Assembly: GCA_023430775.1 (NCBI GenBank)
Contig: JAEYYY010000151.1
Coordinates: 1 to 64,000, forward strand
Direction: 5' to 3'
DNA: 64,000 bases
Source: Pseudomonadota bacterium
Lineage (GTDB): Bacteria; Myxococcota_A; Polyangia; Haliangiales; Haliangiaceae
The notes under the pieces are model-generated. The model had not been told where the DNA came from. It ran no database searches and saw only the letters and a list, made by a program, of their open reading frames with translations. Position 1 is the first letter of the stretch. Every line of letters starts with the position of its first letter. Made by a program: the position numbers and the translations under genes. Positions 52,714-62,174 of the stretch are shown here, piece after piece.

Positions 52714-54327
52714 ATGGCGGACGCGAAACCCAACCAAGCCACGCAGGTGCTCACCCAGCTCAAGGAGCTGTGGGGCAAGCAGAGCAAGAAGCGCAAGATG
52801 GTCGCGATCGCGGTGGTGCTCGGCATCGTCGCGGTGGTGGCCGTCGGTCAGCTCGCGACCAAGACGCAAGCGTGGGTCGCGGTGGGAGACGGCGGCTCGC
52901 CCGACGACACCCAGGAGCTGCTCGCGCTGCTGACCTCGCGCAACGTTCCGGTGCGCCTCAAGGATGGAAAGATCGAGGTCGATGCCAAGCGCGTCGACGA
53001 GGCGCGCGCGATCGCGGCGTCGGCGGGTTTGCCGCGCACCGGCAAGGGCTTCGAGCTGTTCGACGGCTCGAGCCTCGGCCAGTCGAGCTTCACCGAGCAG
53101 GTGAACTACCGCCGCGCCCTGCAGGGCGAGCTCGCTCGCTCGATCACGGCGCTCGCGCAGGTCCAGTCCGCCCGCGTGCATCTCGCGCTCGGCAAACGCA
53201 GCGTGTTCAAGGATCAGGAAGAAGCGGCGTCTGCCTCGGTGGCGCTGCACCTCCACGCGGGTCAGACGCTGACCGGCGAGCAGGTACGCGGCGTTCGCCA
53301 GCTGGTCGCCGCGAGCATCGAGGGTCTCAAGGTCGACGGCGTGGTCGTCGTCGATCACCACGGCAACCTCCTCGATGGCTCGAGCTCCAACACCGGCGAT
53401 CGCCAGATCAACCTCGAGCAGACGCTGACCGCCCGCGTGCGCACGATGCTCGAGAAGGTCGTCGGTGCCGGCAAGGTGAGCGTGGTGACCACCGCGGTCG
53501 TCGACGAGCGCAAGCTCAGCGAGACGCAAGAGATCTACGATCAGGAGAAGCCGGTGCTGCGCAACGAAGCGCGCACGCTCGACGGCGAAGCCGCGGCAGC
53601 CGGCATCGGCGGTCTCGCGGGAACGCGCGGCAACCTGCCGGGCGCCGCCGCGGCATCGCCGACGCCCGGCGGTAATGGCAACTCGCGCCTGCAGGAGACC
53701 AAGAACTACGAGGTCAACCGCACGGTGCGCCAGGTCGTCAAACCCGACCTCCAGCTGCAGCGCCTGCACGTCGCGATCGTCGTCGATCACAAGGCCGGGC
53801 CCGATGGCAAACCGATGCCGCGCAGCAAGGACGAGATGGCCGAGATCACCGCGCTGGCGCGCCAGGCCGCGGGCATCGATGACGCGCGCGGCGACAAGAT
53901 CGAGGTTCGCTCGATCGCGTTCGTCGCCGACACCGAGACCGCGCCGGTCGCGGCGGCAGGTACGCCGGCGGAGGAGCTGCCGCTGATCCCGATGGCGATC
54001 GGTGGCGGCGCGCTGGTGTTCCTCGCGCTCGTCGTGCTGGTGCTGAAGAAGAAGAAGACGAGGAAGCAGGAAGCGGCGAACGAGATCGAGCGGGTCCGCC
54101 CGTCGCTCGCGCTGCCGCTGCCGATCGGTGACCTCGAGCGCGTACTCGAAGCGCGTCAGTCCGACCCCGGCTCGCTGCCCGCCGCACCCGACATGGCCGC
54201 GCTACCGCCCGGCAAGCCGGTGCGCGAGCGAGTGCTCGAAGTGGTTCGTAACGATGCCGAGCGCGCTGCCGAAGTGCTGACCGCCTGGCTGTCCGAGACC
54301 GCCGCAAGTGCAGGAGCGAAACGATGA
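52714..54327 (+). CDS. fliF: Flagellar MS-ring protein FliF
   Basis: A 537-residue FliF. Transmembrane helix 1 is near residues 29-48 (MVAIAVVLGIVAVVAVGQLA). The YscJ/FliF ring domains include LPRTGKGFELFDGSSLGQSS, FTEQVNYRRALQGELARSI and ARVHLALGKRSVFKDQEEA, then ASVALHLHAGQTL. Transmembrane helix 2 is near ~residue 423-445, and the cytoplasmic tail that binds FliG is PVRERVLEVVRNDAERAAEV. It forms the MS ring in the inner membrane. Overlaps fliG by ATGA. Confidence 0.96.
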   Translation: MADAKPNQATQVLTQLKELWGKQSKKRKMVAIAVVLGIVAVVAVGQLATKTQAWVAVGDGGSPDDTQELLALLTSRNVPVRLKDGKIEVDAKRVDEARAIAASAGLPRTGKGFELFDGSSLGQSSFTEQVNYRRALQGELARSITALAQVQSARVHLALGKRSVFKDQEEAASASVALHLHAGQTLTGEQVRGVRQLVAASIEGLKVDGVVVVDHHGNLLDGSSSNTGDRQINLEQTLTARVRTMLEKVVGAGKVSVVTTAVVDERKLSETQEIYDQEKPVLRNEARTLDGEAAAAGIGGLAGTRGNLPGAAAASPTPGGNGNSRLQETKNYEVNRTVRQVVKPDLQLQRLHVAIVVDHKAGPDGKPMPRSKDEMAEITALARQAAGIDDARGDKIEVRSIAFVADTETAPVAAAGTPAEELPLIPMAIGGGALVFLALVVLVLKKKKTRKQEAANEIERVRPSLALPLPIGDLERVLEARQSDPGSLPAAPDMAALPPGKPVRERVLEVVRNDAERAAEVLTAWLSETAASAGAKR

Positions 54328-55334
54328 CCACCGCGATGACAAATCCGACCGGTCCCCGCAAGGCAGCGATCGCGCTGCTCTCTCTCGACGAGGAGGTCGC
54401 GGCCCTGGTGCTCGCGAAGATGGCGGACCAGGATGTCCGCAAGCTCGTCGAGGCCGTCGAGGATCTCGACGAGGTCGCGCCGGATGTCATCGACCGCGTC
54501 CTCAATGACCTCGAGCGCGGCTTGACCAATCCGCTCGCTCTGGTGCGCTCGGGCGGTACGAAATACGTCCGCAAGCTCGCCGACCGCGCATTCGGTTCCG
54601 ACAAGGCGCAGAAGCTGTTCGGCGTCGCGCCGCCGCCGTCGGAGCCGTTGCAGCTGCTGCGCACCGCGCGCGTCAACTCGCTCGCGCAGCTGCTCTCCGA
54701 GGAGAATCCTCAGATCGCCGCTGTCGTGCTGACGCAGCTGGCGCCGAACATCGCAGCCAAGGTGCTCGCCCTGATGGAGCCACCGATCGCGGCCGATCTG
54801 GCGGCGCGGATCTCGAACCTCGACGAGATTCCCGAGCACGCGGTCGCCGAAGCCTCGGAGAGCCTGGTCAAGGCACTCGAGAGCGTGGGCGGCCTCGCCG
54901 GCTCCGATTCGCGCGCCGAGTTCGACGGTCTGGCGTTCTCCGCCGCGATCGTCAACGAGATGTCGGCCGAGGATGGCGACAACTTGCTCGGCAAGATCGC
55001 CGAATCCGACGACGCTTGCGCCACCCGCATCCGCGAGTCGCTGTTCACCTTCGAGGATCTGCAGCGGATCGCCGCTCGCGAGATGGGTCAGCTGCTGCGC
55101 AACATCCAGACCGAGGTGCTGGTCACCGCGCTGCAGACGGCCGGCCCGGATCTCCGCGACCACTTCCTCAGCTCGCTCAGCCAGCGCGCGGCGGCGACGC
55201 TCCGCGACGACCTGTCGGCCGCTGCACCGAAGCGGCTGTCGGAGGTCGAGGCGGCGCAGCGCGAGGTCGTCGAGGCGGCGATGAAGCTCGCCGCCGAAGG
55301 CAAGCTGACGATGCCGGCGCGAGGTGGCGAGTAA
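54324..55334 (+). CDS. fliG: Flagellar motor switch protein FliG
   Basis: A 336-residue FliG with N-terminal, middle (LAQLLSEENPQIAAVVLTQL) and C-terminal domains. The torque helix region LLVTALQTAGPDLRDHFLSS then LSQRAAATLRDDLSAAAPKR keeps the Arg and the two Asp that face MotA (Salmonella/E. coli R281, D288, D289 equivalents). The Lys of LKGA is Gln here (LQTA). It forms the C-ring upper layer with FliF and FliM. Confidence 0.96.
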   Translation: MTTAMTNPTGPRKAAIALLSLDEEVAALVLAKMADQDVRKLVEAVEDLDEVAPDVIDRVLNDLERGLTNPLALVRSGGTKYVRKLADRAFGSDKAQKLFGVAPPPSEPLQLLRTARVNSLAQLLSEENPQIAAVVLTQLAPNIAAKVLALMEPPIAADLAARISNLDEIPEHAVAEASESLVKALESVGGLAGSDSRAEFDGLAFSAAIVNEMSAEDGDNLLGKIAESDDACATRIRESLFTFEDLQRIAAREMGQLLRNIQTEVLVTALQTAGPDLRDHFLSSLSQRAAATLRDDLSAAAPKRLSEVEAAQREVVEAAMKLAAEGKLTMPARGGE

Positions 55335-55337
55335 GTC

Positions 55338-55946
55338 GTGAGCGAGATCGTCCCGTTCCTCAAGGCCGTCGCCGGCGCCACCAGCAAGCCGCTGGGTAGC
55401 GCGCTGCCGCGGATCGCGACGCCCGAGGTGTCGTCGCCGTGGTCGCCGACGGCGACGCAACCCGCGGTGCAGGCCGAGCTGCCGAAGATCGATGTCGAGG
55501 CGATCACCGCGAAGGCGATCGAAGACGGGCGTGCGGAAGGTCTGCGCGAGACCGAGGCGCTGCGCGCGAAGCTCGCACAGCTGATCGGCGAGCTCGCCGT
55601 GGTGCGCGATGCCTACGTCGCACCGGCGACCGAGCTGATCGCGGACGCGGCGGCGAGTGTCGTCGAGGGCTGGGTCGTCGGCTCGGATCGCAAGGCGCTG
55701 TTCGCGCCCTTGATCGAGGCGTGGATCTCCGGCGGAGCGAAGACCGCGAGAGCCTGCTGCCACCCCGACGATGCCGAGGCACTGCGCGCGGCGATCGGCG
55801 AGGCGGCGATCACCGTCGAGACCGACCCGACGATCAAGCGCGGCAATCTCGTGATCGCGGATGCGACGCGCGAGCTCGCGCAAGCGTGGGAGCCGCGGCT
55901 GCGCGAGCTCCGCGAGGCGATCGCCGGAGCGCTCGTCGAGTCATGA
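55338..55946 (+). CDS. fliH: Flagellar assembly protein FliH
   Basis: A 202-residue FliH-like protein from GTG 55338. The N-terminus is Pro/Ala-rich, then comes a helical segment (AITAKAIEDGRAEGLRETEA) and a stator-like C-terminal domain (ELIADAAASVVEGWVVGSDR, VETDPTIKRGNLVIADATRE). FliH is the peripheral stalk that regulates and localises the FliI ATPase. Placement between fliG and fliI confirms the call. Overlaps fliI by ATGA. Confidence 0.85.
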   Translation: MSEIVPFLKAVAGATSKPLGSALPRIATPEVSSPWSPTATQPAVQAELPKIDVEAITAKAIEDGRAEGLRETEALRAKLAQLIGELAVVRDAYVAPATELIADAAASVVEGWVVGSDRKALFAPLIEAWISGGAKTARACCHPDDAEALRAAIGEAAITVETDPTIKRGNLVIADATRELAQAWEPRLRELREAIAGALVES

Positions 55947-57253
55947 CCGTGCTGGGAACACAGCTGCGTGCGCTGACGCGAAGCTGGCTGGTGCCGAAGC
56001 CGGTCGGTCGCGTGATCGAGATGGCCGGCACGATCATCCACATCGAGATGACGGGCACGTCGATGGGCGACGTGGTGTCGATCGAGAGCGAGGCCGGCGA
56101 CGTGCTCGCCGAGGTCGTCGGCTTTCGCGATGGCAAGCTGCTCGCGGTGCCACTGCAACCCGTGCGCAGGCTCGCACCGGGTGCGGCGGTTCGGATGCGC
56201 GGCGCGATGTCGACGATCCCCGTCGGCATTGCGTTGCTCGGCCGCACGATCGATCCGTTCGGCGTGCCGCTCGACGGCCTGCCGGTGCCGGCGTGCAACG
56301 CGCGGATCGCGATCGATCGCGCGGCGATTCCCGTCGACGAACGCGACGAGGTGACCACCCGTTTCGATACCGGGCTGCGCGTCATCGACGGCGTGTTGAC
56401 CTGCGGCCGCGGCCAGCGCGTCGGCATCTTCGCCGGTGCGGGCTGCGGCAAGAGCGTGCTCGTCGAGCAGATCGCGAACCAGGCCGAAGCGGACGTCATC
56501 GTCATCGGACTGATCGGTGAGCGCGGGCGCGAAGTTCGCGACCTGCTGAACGGCAAGCGCCGCGACAAGACGATCATCGTCGCGGCGACCGCCGATCGCT
56601 CGCCCCTCGAGCGCGTCCGCGGTGCGCAAGCCGCGACCGCGATCGCCGAGCACTTTCGCGATCGCGGCAAGAACGTGCTGCTGATCCTCGATTCCCTCAC
56701 GCGGTTCGCGATGGCGCTCCGCGAAGTCGGCCTCGCGCTCGGCGAGCCGCCGGCGACCAAGGGCTATCCACCGAGCGTGTTCGCGACGCTGCCGCGCTTG
56801 CTCGAGCGCGTCGCTCCGCGTGCCGGTGGCGGCGCGATCACGGGATTCTTCACCGTCCTCGTCGAGGGCGATGACATGGCGGACCCCGTCGCCGACTCGG
56901 CGAAGTCGCTGCTCGACGCGCACATCGTGCTGTCGCGCGAGATGGCGGGCCGCGGCCACTTCCCCGCGATCGACGTGCTCGCGAGCGCCTCGCGCGTCGC
57001 GCAGAAGGTCGCGTCGACGACGATGCGCCAGCTCGCCTCGAGCGCGCGCGGCATGCTCGCGAAGCGCCACCAGGCGCAAGAGCTCCAGGCGCTCGGCGCG
57101 TACACGCCGGGTGCGAACGCGATGCTCGATCAGGCGCTCGCCCTCGGCGATCGCTTCGATACCTGGGCGAAGCAGACGCCGCACGAGCGCTCGGACATCG
57201 AGGCGACGATCCGCCAGCTCGCGGCCGCGCTCGGCGAACAGCTGATCGCGTGA
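55943..57253 (+). CDS. fliI: Flagellar export ATPase FliI
   Basis: A 436-residue FliI, an F1-ATPase-beta-like enzyme. Walker A is GIFAGAGCGKSVLVEQIA (around residue 166), and Walker B is NVLLILDSLTRFAMALREVG. It also has the conserved RGREVRDLL, KGYPPSVFATLPRLLERV, and the LLDAHIVLSREMAGRGHFPA stretch with IDVLAS. With FliH and FliJ it powers or assists export of rod, hook and filament subunits. Confidence 0.97.
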   Translation: MTVLGTQLRALTRSWLVPKPVGRVIEMAGTIIHIEMTGTSMGDVVSIESEAGDVLAEVVGFRDGKLLAVPLQPVRRLAPGAAVRMRGAMSTIPVGIALLGRTIDPFGVPLDGLPVPACNARIAIDRAAIPVDERDEVTTRFDTGLRVIDGVLTCGRGQRVGIFAGAGCGKSVLVEQIANQAEADVIVIGLIGERGREVRDLLNGKRRDKTIIVAATADRSPLERVRGAQAATAIAEHFRDRGKNVLLILDSLTRFAMALREVGLALGEPPATKGYPPSVFATLPRLLERVAPRAGGGAITGFFTVLVEGDDMADPVADSAKSLLDAHIVLSREMAGRGHFPAIDVLASASRVAQKVASTTMRQLASSARGMLAKRHQAQELQALGAYTPGANAMLDQALALGDRFDTWAKQTPHERSDIEATIRQLAAALGEQLIA

Positions 57254-57339
57254 GCCGTCAGCCTCGCCGACAGTCGGCGGCGCCGCCGAGCAGTAACGCG
57301 CAGCTAGCCCGGCACGGCGGCTGCACCAGAGAGGAAACC

Positions 57340-57774
57340 ATGACGATCCGTCCCCGCGCGGTGCGAGCTCTCCGCGACGTCCGAGAGCGATTGCGCGATG
57401 CAGCCGCCGCTACTCACGCCACGGCCTCGGCGGCGCGCGATGCCTCGCAGGTCGCGCTCGTCGACGAGATGCATCGGCTGGCACGCCACGTCGATGAAGC
57501 GGAGCAGGTGCTGAGCAACGCGCGCACCGTGTACGACCTCGAGCGTTACGACGAGGACACCGGTGTTCATCGCATCGCGATCGCCGACGCCACCAAGCGC
57601 CGCGACCAGGCGACCGCCGCCAGCCAGATCACCGCGACCAGCCTGCGCGACAGCACGCGCCGGCTGCGCTCCGCCGAGAAGCTCGTCGAGATCGTCGAGA
57701 CCAACCGCGATCGCCGCGCCTCGGCCGCCGAGCAGCGTGCGAACGATGACCTCGCAGCGAGGCGCGCACGATGA
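57340..57774 (+). CDS. fliJ: FliJ-like flagellar export chaperone
   Basis: A 144-residue all-helical, Arg/Ala-rich coiled-coil protein (ALRDVRERLRDAAAATHATA, LVDEMHRLARHVDEAEQVLS, TSLRDSTRRLRSAEKLVEIV). The sequence match to FliJ is weak, but the size, coiled coil and place right after fliI support it. The ATG at 57340 has AGAGAGGAAACC just upstream and is preferred to the overlapping GTG at 57250. Overlaps the next gene by four bases. Confidence 0.65.
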   Translation: MTIRPRAVRALRDVRERLRDAAAATHATASAARDASQVALVDEMHRLARHVDEAEQVLSNARTVYDLERYDEDTGVHRIAIADATKRRDQATAASQITATSLRDSTRRLRSAEKLVEIVETNRDRRASAAEQRANDDLAARRAR

Positions 57775-58943
57775 CCGCCGTCGCTCTCGACATGTTCCGC
57801 CAGGAGTCGCGCGCGGCAACCCAGCCACGCGAGCAGGCTCCGAAGCAGCTGTTCTCGAGCCTGATGACCGACCAGCCGGCGAAGGCGCCGATCGATCCCG
57901 CGAAGCAGATGCTCGACGGAGACGGCCAGGCGCAGAACGACGCGCTGCTCGCCTTGCTCGAGCAGATCCCGCAGGGCGAGCTCCCCGACGGTGGCGTCCC
58001 CGAGGCGCTCGCGACCGATGTCTCGGTGGTGATCGAGATTCCCGTCGAGCTCCAGGAAGAGACCCGGATCGCGGCGGACTCGGTGATCGCCGAGGTCATC
58101 CCACAGCTGATCCCGCAACCGGTCCGCGCCATCGGAAGCGGCCTGTTGCCGATCGCGATCGAAGACGAGATCAGCGATGGCATCCCGCAGCCGCTCGGAG
58201 CCGCGCGCCCGCAGCGCCGCGACACCGACTTCGACGAGGAAGCGCCGACGATGGCGATCCCGATCAACCCGGCGGCCCACGAGCTACACGCACGCACGCT
58301 GATCGCGATCCCGATGGCCGCGGCTCCCCAGGCTGCACAGGCGAAGATCGCCGCGATCCCCGGTGCTCCGGCGGTGGTCCCCGAGCTCGCCGCTCGGCCG
58401 ACGGCGATCGCACCGAATCCCGTCGCCGCGGCCCTGGCGCCGGTCGCCGAGCTCCCGCTGACGCCGCTCGAGCAGGCGGTCCAGGACTTGATCCTCGACC
58501 TGTCCGATCGCGACGAGCCGATCGCCGTCGAGGCGCAAGCGCCGACGAGCGTGATCGTCCCCGACGTCAAGCTGCTCGCCGTCGAGCACGCCGATGCACC
58601 GGCGCCGGTCGCGCTGGTGAAGGATCCACAGCCGCTCCCCGAGCAGACGAACCCGAGCCACGTCCACCTGGTGATCGACGACGGCGCCGAGCGCCTCGTG
58701 GTCACCGTCGCGGTGCGCGGCAGCGAGGTCAACGTCGCGCTGCGCGGCCAGGACGATGCCACCACGGCGGCACTCGCCCGCAACGCCGGCTCGCTCGATC
58801 ACGCGATGCGTGCGCGCGGCCTCGATCTCGCGGGTCTGATGACCGGCCGCGATCCCGAATCCCAGAAGCAGCGCCCGGATCGCGAGCACCGCGATCCGCG
58901 GAACGCGAAGCAGGAACTGTTCTCCATCGAGGAGCTCGCATGA
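57771..58943 (+). CDS. fliK: Flagellar hook-length control protein FliK-like
   Basis: A 390-residue protein. It is long and Pro/Ala/Glu-rich and mostly disordered over residues ~1-280. The C-terminal globular part (~residues 285-360) has HLVIDDGAERLVVTVAVRGS, VNVALRGQDDATTAALARNA and LDHAMRARGLDLAGLMTG, the FliK substrate-switch pattern. Gene order (after fliJ, before flgD) supports it. FliK is exported and measures hook length. Overlaps flgD by ATGA. Confidence 0.75.
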   Translation: MTAVALDMFRQESRAATQPREQAPKQLFSSLMTDQPAKAPIDPAKQMLDGDGQAQNDALLALLEQIPQGELPDGGVPEALATDVSVVIEIPVELQEETRIAADSVIAEVIPQLIPQPVRAIGSGLLPIAIEDEISDGIPQPLGAARPQRRDTDFDEEAPTMAIPINPAAHELHARTLIAIPMAAAPQAAQAKIAAIPGAPAVVPELAARPTAIAPNPVAAALAPVAELPLTPLEQAVQDLILDLSDRDEPIAVEAQAPTSVIVPDVKLLAVEHADAPAPVALVKDPQPLPEQTNPSHVHLVIDDGAERLVVTVAVRGSEVNVALRGQDDATTAALARNAGSLDHAMRARGLDLAGLMTGRDPESQKQRPDREHRDPRNAKQELFSIEELA

Positions 58944-59596
58944 GCGTGTCAGGCATCTCGGGCAACGACCCGGCAACGCAGGCGTCGCAGCGTTCGACGC
59001 AGTTGAAGGGCACGCAGGACGAGTTCCTGCGCCTGTTCATGGCGCAGCTGCAGCACCAGGATCCGTTCGCACCGACGAGCGGCGCCGACATGGTGGCGCA
59101 GCTGGCGCAGCTGTCTGCCGTCGAGCAAGCGAAGACCACCAACGAGCAGCTGGCGTCTCTCGCCGGCGCACAGGAATCGGCGGCGACCGCGTCGCTGGCG
59201 AACCTGGTCGGACGCGATTGCAACGCATCGCTCACGGGCTTCGAGATCGACAAGGCTGGCGGCAAGCCACCGCCGATCGACGTCACCGCCGTCGGTCCCA
59301 CCAAGGGCGCGTCGATCGTGATCACCGACGCCGACGGCAAGGAGCTGCAGCGCGTGCCGATTCCCGACGGCACCACCAGCACCACGGTGTCGTGGAACGG
59401 CCTCGACAAGTCCGGGCAGCCGCTCAAGCCCGGCACCTACAAGATTTCGATCGACGGCGGTAGTTCGCCGACGATCACGGCGAGTTGGCACGGCAAGGTC
59501 GATGCGGTGGAGCTCACCGCAAACGGTCCGCGTCTCCGCATGGGGGACCTGCTTCTCGCGCCTGGGGACATCCGAACCATTGGAGTGAGCACGTGA
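58940..59596 (+). CDS. flgD: Flagellar hook assembly protein FlgD
   Basis: A 218-residue FlgD. The N-terminal export and cap region has DEFLRLFMAQLQHQDPFAPT and DMVAQLAQLSAVEQ. The FlgD Ig-like domain follows (GKELQRVPIPDGTTSTTVSW, GLDKSGQPLKPGTYKISIDG), then a tudor-like C-terminus. It caps the growing hook. GTGA overlap with the hook gene. Confidence 0.94.
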   Translation: MSVSGISGNDPATQASQRSTQLKGTQDEFLRLFMAQLQHQDPFAPTSGADMVAQLAQLSAVEQAKTTNEQLASLAGAQESAATASLANLVGRDCNASLTGFEIDKAGGKPPPIDVTAVGPTKGASIVITDADGKELQRVPIPDGTTSTTVSWNGLDKSGQPLKPGTYKISIDGGSSPTITASWHGKVDAVELTANGPRLRMGDLLLAPGDIRTIGVST

Positions 59597-60873
59597 CCAT
59601 CTCGAACAGTCTGTACATCGGTATCAGCGGGCTTCTCGCCCACGGCGACGCGATCGGCATCGTCGGTGACAACATCGCGAACACGTCGACGGTCGGCTTC
59701 AAGCGATCGCGCGCGGCGTTCTCGGATCTGCTCGGCGGCGAGGTCGGCAACTCGCGCCTCGGCGGCGGCGTGCGCCTCGGTGGCTCGCAGACCATGTGGG
59801 ACCAGGGCACGATCGCGCAGACCGGCAACGGCATGGACGTCGCGATCAACGGCGGCGGCATGTTCGTCGTCAAGGGCAACCACGCGGGCCGCGCCGGCCA
59901 GTTCTACACGCGCGACGGCCGGTTCCAGCTCGACAACCAGGGCTTCGTCGTCGACGCGCGCGGCCTCAAGCTGCAGGGCTTCTCGATCGATTCCAACGGC
60001 AATGTCGCGACCACGCCCGGCGATCTCCCGCTCGGTGCGCGCCAGTCGGCCCCGGTGCCGACGACGACCGCGAAGATGACACTCAACCTCGACGCCAACG
60101 CGACCGCACCGGCCGCGTTCGATCCGGCGAACCCGAACACGACGTCGAACTACGCGACCAGCGCGACGGTGTACGACTCGCTCGGCAAGGCGCATCGCGT
60201 GGAGGTCTACTTCCGCGCGAACGGCAGCGGTAACTGGGAGTGGCACGCGATGGCCGACGGCGGCGAGCTCACCGGTGGTACGCCGGGTCAGCTGACCGAG
60301 GTCGCGAGCGGCTCGATGAGCTTCGATACCTCCGGCAAGCTGCAATCGCAGACCGTGAACGGCTCGAGCGCGAGCTTCGTCGGCGCGACGCCGAACCAGA
60401 CGATCTCGTTCGACTTCGGCGACGACATCGCGAGCGGCGGCACCGGCCTCGCCGGCACCACGCAGTTCTCCGGCGCATCGGCGGTCGCGGGCATCGAGCT
60501 CAACGGCCATGGCTTCGGCAACCTCACCGACATCTCGATCCGCGAGGACGGCACGATCTCCGGCGTGTTCGACAACGGCGACCGCGTCGACCTCGCGAAG
60601 ATCGCGCTCGCCGACTTCGCGAACCTCGGGGGTCTCGAGCGCTCCGGCGACGGGCTGGTGGCGGAGACCGCCGACTCGGGACCGCCGCTGATCGACACCG
60701 CCCAGACGGGTGCGAGAGGTGGGTTGGTGTCGGGCGCTCTGGAGCAGAGCAACGTCGACCTCGGCACCGAGCTCGTCACGTTGATCGCCTACCAGCGTGC
60801 GTTCCAGGCGAACGCGAAGACCGTCACCACCGCCGACGAGATGATGGCGGAAGTGGCGAACCTGAAGAGGTAA
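59593..60873 (+). CDS. flgE: Flagellar hook protein FlgE
   Basis: A 426-residue hook protein from GTG 59593. The conserved N-terminus is SLYIGISGLLAHGDAIGIVG, with DNIANTSTVGFKRSRAAF. The hook D1 motif includes DVAINGGGMFVVKGN and FYTRDGRFQLDNQGFVVDA. The C-terminus is QSNVDLGTELVTLIAYQRAF followed by QANAKTVTTADEMM. It polymerises into the hook outside the cell. The gap to fliM is 38 bases. Confidence 0.95.
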   Translation: MTISNSLYIGISGLLAHGDAIGIVGDNIANTSTVGFKRSRAAFSDLLGGEVGNSRLGGGVRLGGSQTMWDQGTIAQTGNGMDVAINGGGMFVVKGNHAGRAGQFYTRDGRFQLDNQGFVVDARGLKLQGFSIDSNGNVATTPGDLPLGARQSAPVPTTTAKMTLNLDANATAPAAFDPANPNTTSNYATSATVYDSLGKAHRVEVYFRANGSGNWEWHAMADGGELTGGTPGQLTEVASGSMSFDTSGKLQSQTVNGSSASFVGATPNQTISFDFGDDIASGGTGLAGTTQFSGASAVAGIELNGHGFGNLTDISIREDGTISGVFDNGDRVDLAKIALADFANLGGLERSGDGLVAETADSGPPLIDTAQTGARGGLVSGALEQSNVDLGTELVTLIAYQRAFQANAKTVTTADEMMAEVANLKR

Positions 60874-60911
60874 CGCCAACGTCGCCGACACCCTCGTCGG
60901 CGACCTGAACG

Positions 60912-61892
60912 ATGCCGCGAACTTGGCGCGGCACACTCGCTGCAGAACCCGAGGACGTGAGCAGCGAAGGCCTGGAAGCGGCAGAGATCGAAGCGATCCA
61001 GTCCGCCATGCGCGAGTCGGCGCCGCGGACCTCGAAGGGCTCGGCCGACACCACGCCGACCCGCCTCGCACTGATCGCCGACGACCGCACCGCGGAGTCG
61101 GCTCGTCCTGTTTTGCTCGGCCTCGCCACCCGCACCATCCGGTCGATCACGCGGGGCCTCAAGCCGCACATCCCCGGCACCTGGCAGCTCGATGTGGCGG
61201 GTGCCGAGATCATCGACGGCGCCGCGGTCAAGGAAGAGCTGCGCGGTGGCTGGGTCGGTGGCATGCGGTCGTCGGATGACGCCGAGCTCGTCGTCGTCGC
61301 CCACGGTGGCGTGATCGATATCGCCGCGGCTCGTCGCTGCGGCGCTTCGGCGCCGACGTCGGATACCAACCGGGCTCCGTCGGCGCTGTCGTTGAGGCTG
61401 TTCCAGCCGGCCGGCAAGTCCGTTCTCGATGCGTGCTCGGCGGCGTGGGGCGAAGTGTTCTCGTCGGAGCTCGCGCCGTCGGCCGACCTCGGCATGGTGC
61501 AGCGGTTGATCGAGGCGCGCAGCGTCGTGCGCGTCGCCCTGCAGTTCTCGGGCGGCGTCTCCGGTCGGATCCAGATCTACGCGCGTCCCGACGGGCTGAT
61601 CGCTCGGCCGGGCGCGCTCGCTGCGTTTCGCGCCAACGCGCAGAAGATCGCGTCGGCGCTGTCGCACGTGCAGGTCGAGGTCGTCGTCGAGCTCGGCACG
61701 CTGCGCATGAAGCTGCGCGAGCTGCGCCGCCTCGAGAACGGCAGCCAGTTCACGCTGCAGAATTTTGTCGATTCGCGCGTCCCCGTCTACTGCGGGGGCG
61801 TGCTCAAGGCGTGGGCGCGGCCGGTCGTGTGCCGCGGCGTCCTCGCCGTCCAGATCGAGTCAGTCGTTCACGGACAAGGGAGCAGGTCATGA
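60912..61892 (+). CDS. fliM: Flagellar motor switch protein FliM
   Basis: A 326-residue FliM-like protein. It has an N-terminal EGLEAAEIEAIQSAM helix, a CheC-like middle domain (SVVRVALQFSGGVSGRIQIY) and a C-terminal SpoA domain (VQVEVVVELGTLRMKLRELR, VPVYCGGVLKAWARPVV). The N-terminal CheY-binding motif (LSQxEIDALL) is degraded to SEGLEAAEIEAIQ, so chemotactic switching may differ. The start may be ATG 60912 or GTG 60957. Overlaps fliN by ATGA. Confidence 0.88.
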   Translation: MPRTWRGTLAAEPEDVSSEGLEAAEIEAIQSAMRESAPRTSKGSADTTPTRLALIADDRTAESARPVLLGLATRTIRSITRGLKPHIPGTWQLDVAGAEIIDGAAVKEELRGGWVGGMRSSDDAELVVVAHGGVIDIAAARRCGASAPTSDTNRAPSALSLRLFQPAGKSVLDACSAAWGEVFSSELAPSADLGMVQRLIEARSVVRVALQFSGGVSGRIQIYARPDGLIARPGALAAFRANAQKIASALSHVQVEVVVELGTLRMKLRELRRLENGSQFTLQNFVDSRVPVYCGGVLKAWARPVVCRGVLAVQIESVVHGQGSRS

Positions 61893-62173
61893 GTGAAGCC
61901 GCTGAAGAGCATCAGTTCGATCCCCAGGCGCTCGAAGCGCTGCTGCACGATGTCCCGCTCGAGGTCACCGTCGAGCTCGGTCGCATCCGCATGAACCTCG
62001 CCGAGCTCGCGGCTCGCCTCGGGCCCGGTTCGATCATCACCCTCGACACGCCGACCGGCTCGCCGCTCGACGTGCGCGTCAACAACCGACTGGTCGCCCG
62101 TGCCGAGGCGATCGCCGTCGGAGAGAAGTGCGGCATCCGCATCGTCGAGCTCGTCGGCGGCAAGGACCACTGA
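61889..62173 (+). CDS. fliN: Flagellar motor switch protein FliN
   Basis: A 94-residue SpoA-domain protein: LLHDVPLEVTVELGRIRMNL, AELAARLGPGSIITLDTPTG, PLDVRVNNRLVARAEAIAVG and IRIVELVG. This is the complete FliN core. FliN forms the bottom of the C-ring and docks FliH/FliI. The ATG at 61889 has AGCAGG upstream. One base separates its stop from the fliO ATG. Confidence 0.94.
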   Translation: MSEAAEEHQFDPQALEALLHDVPLEVTVELGRIRMNLAELAARLGPGSIITLDTPTGSPLDVRVNNRLVARAEAIAVGEKCGIRIVELVGGKDH

Positions 62174-62174
62174 G

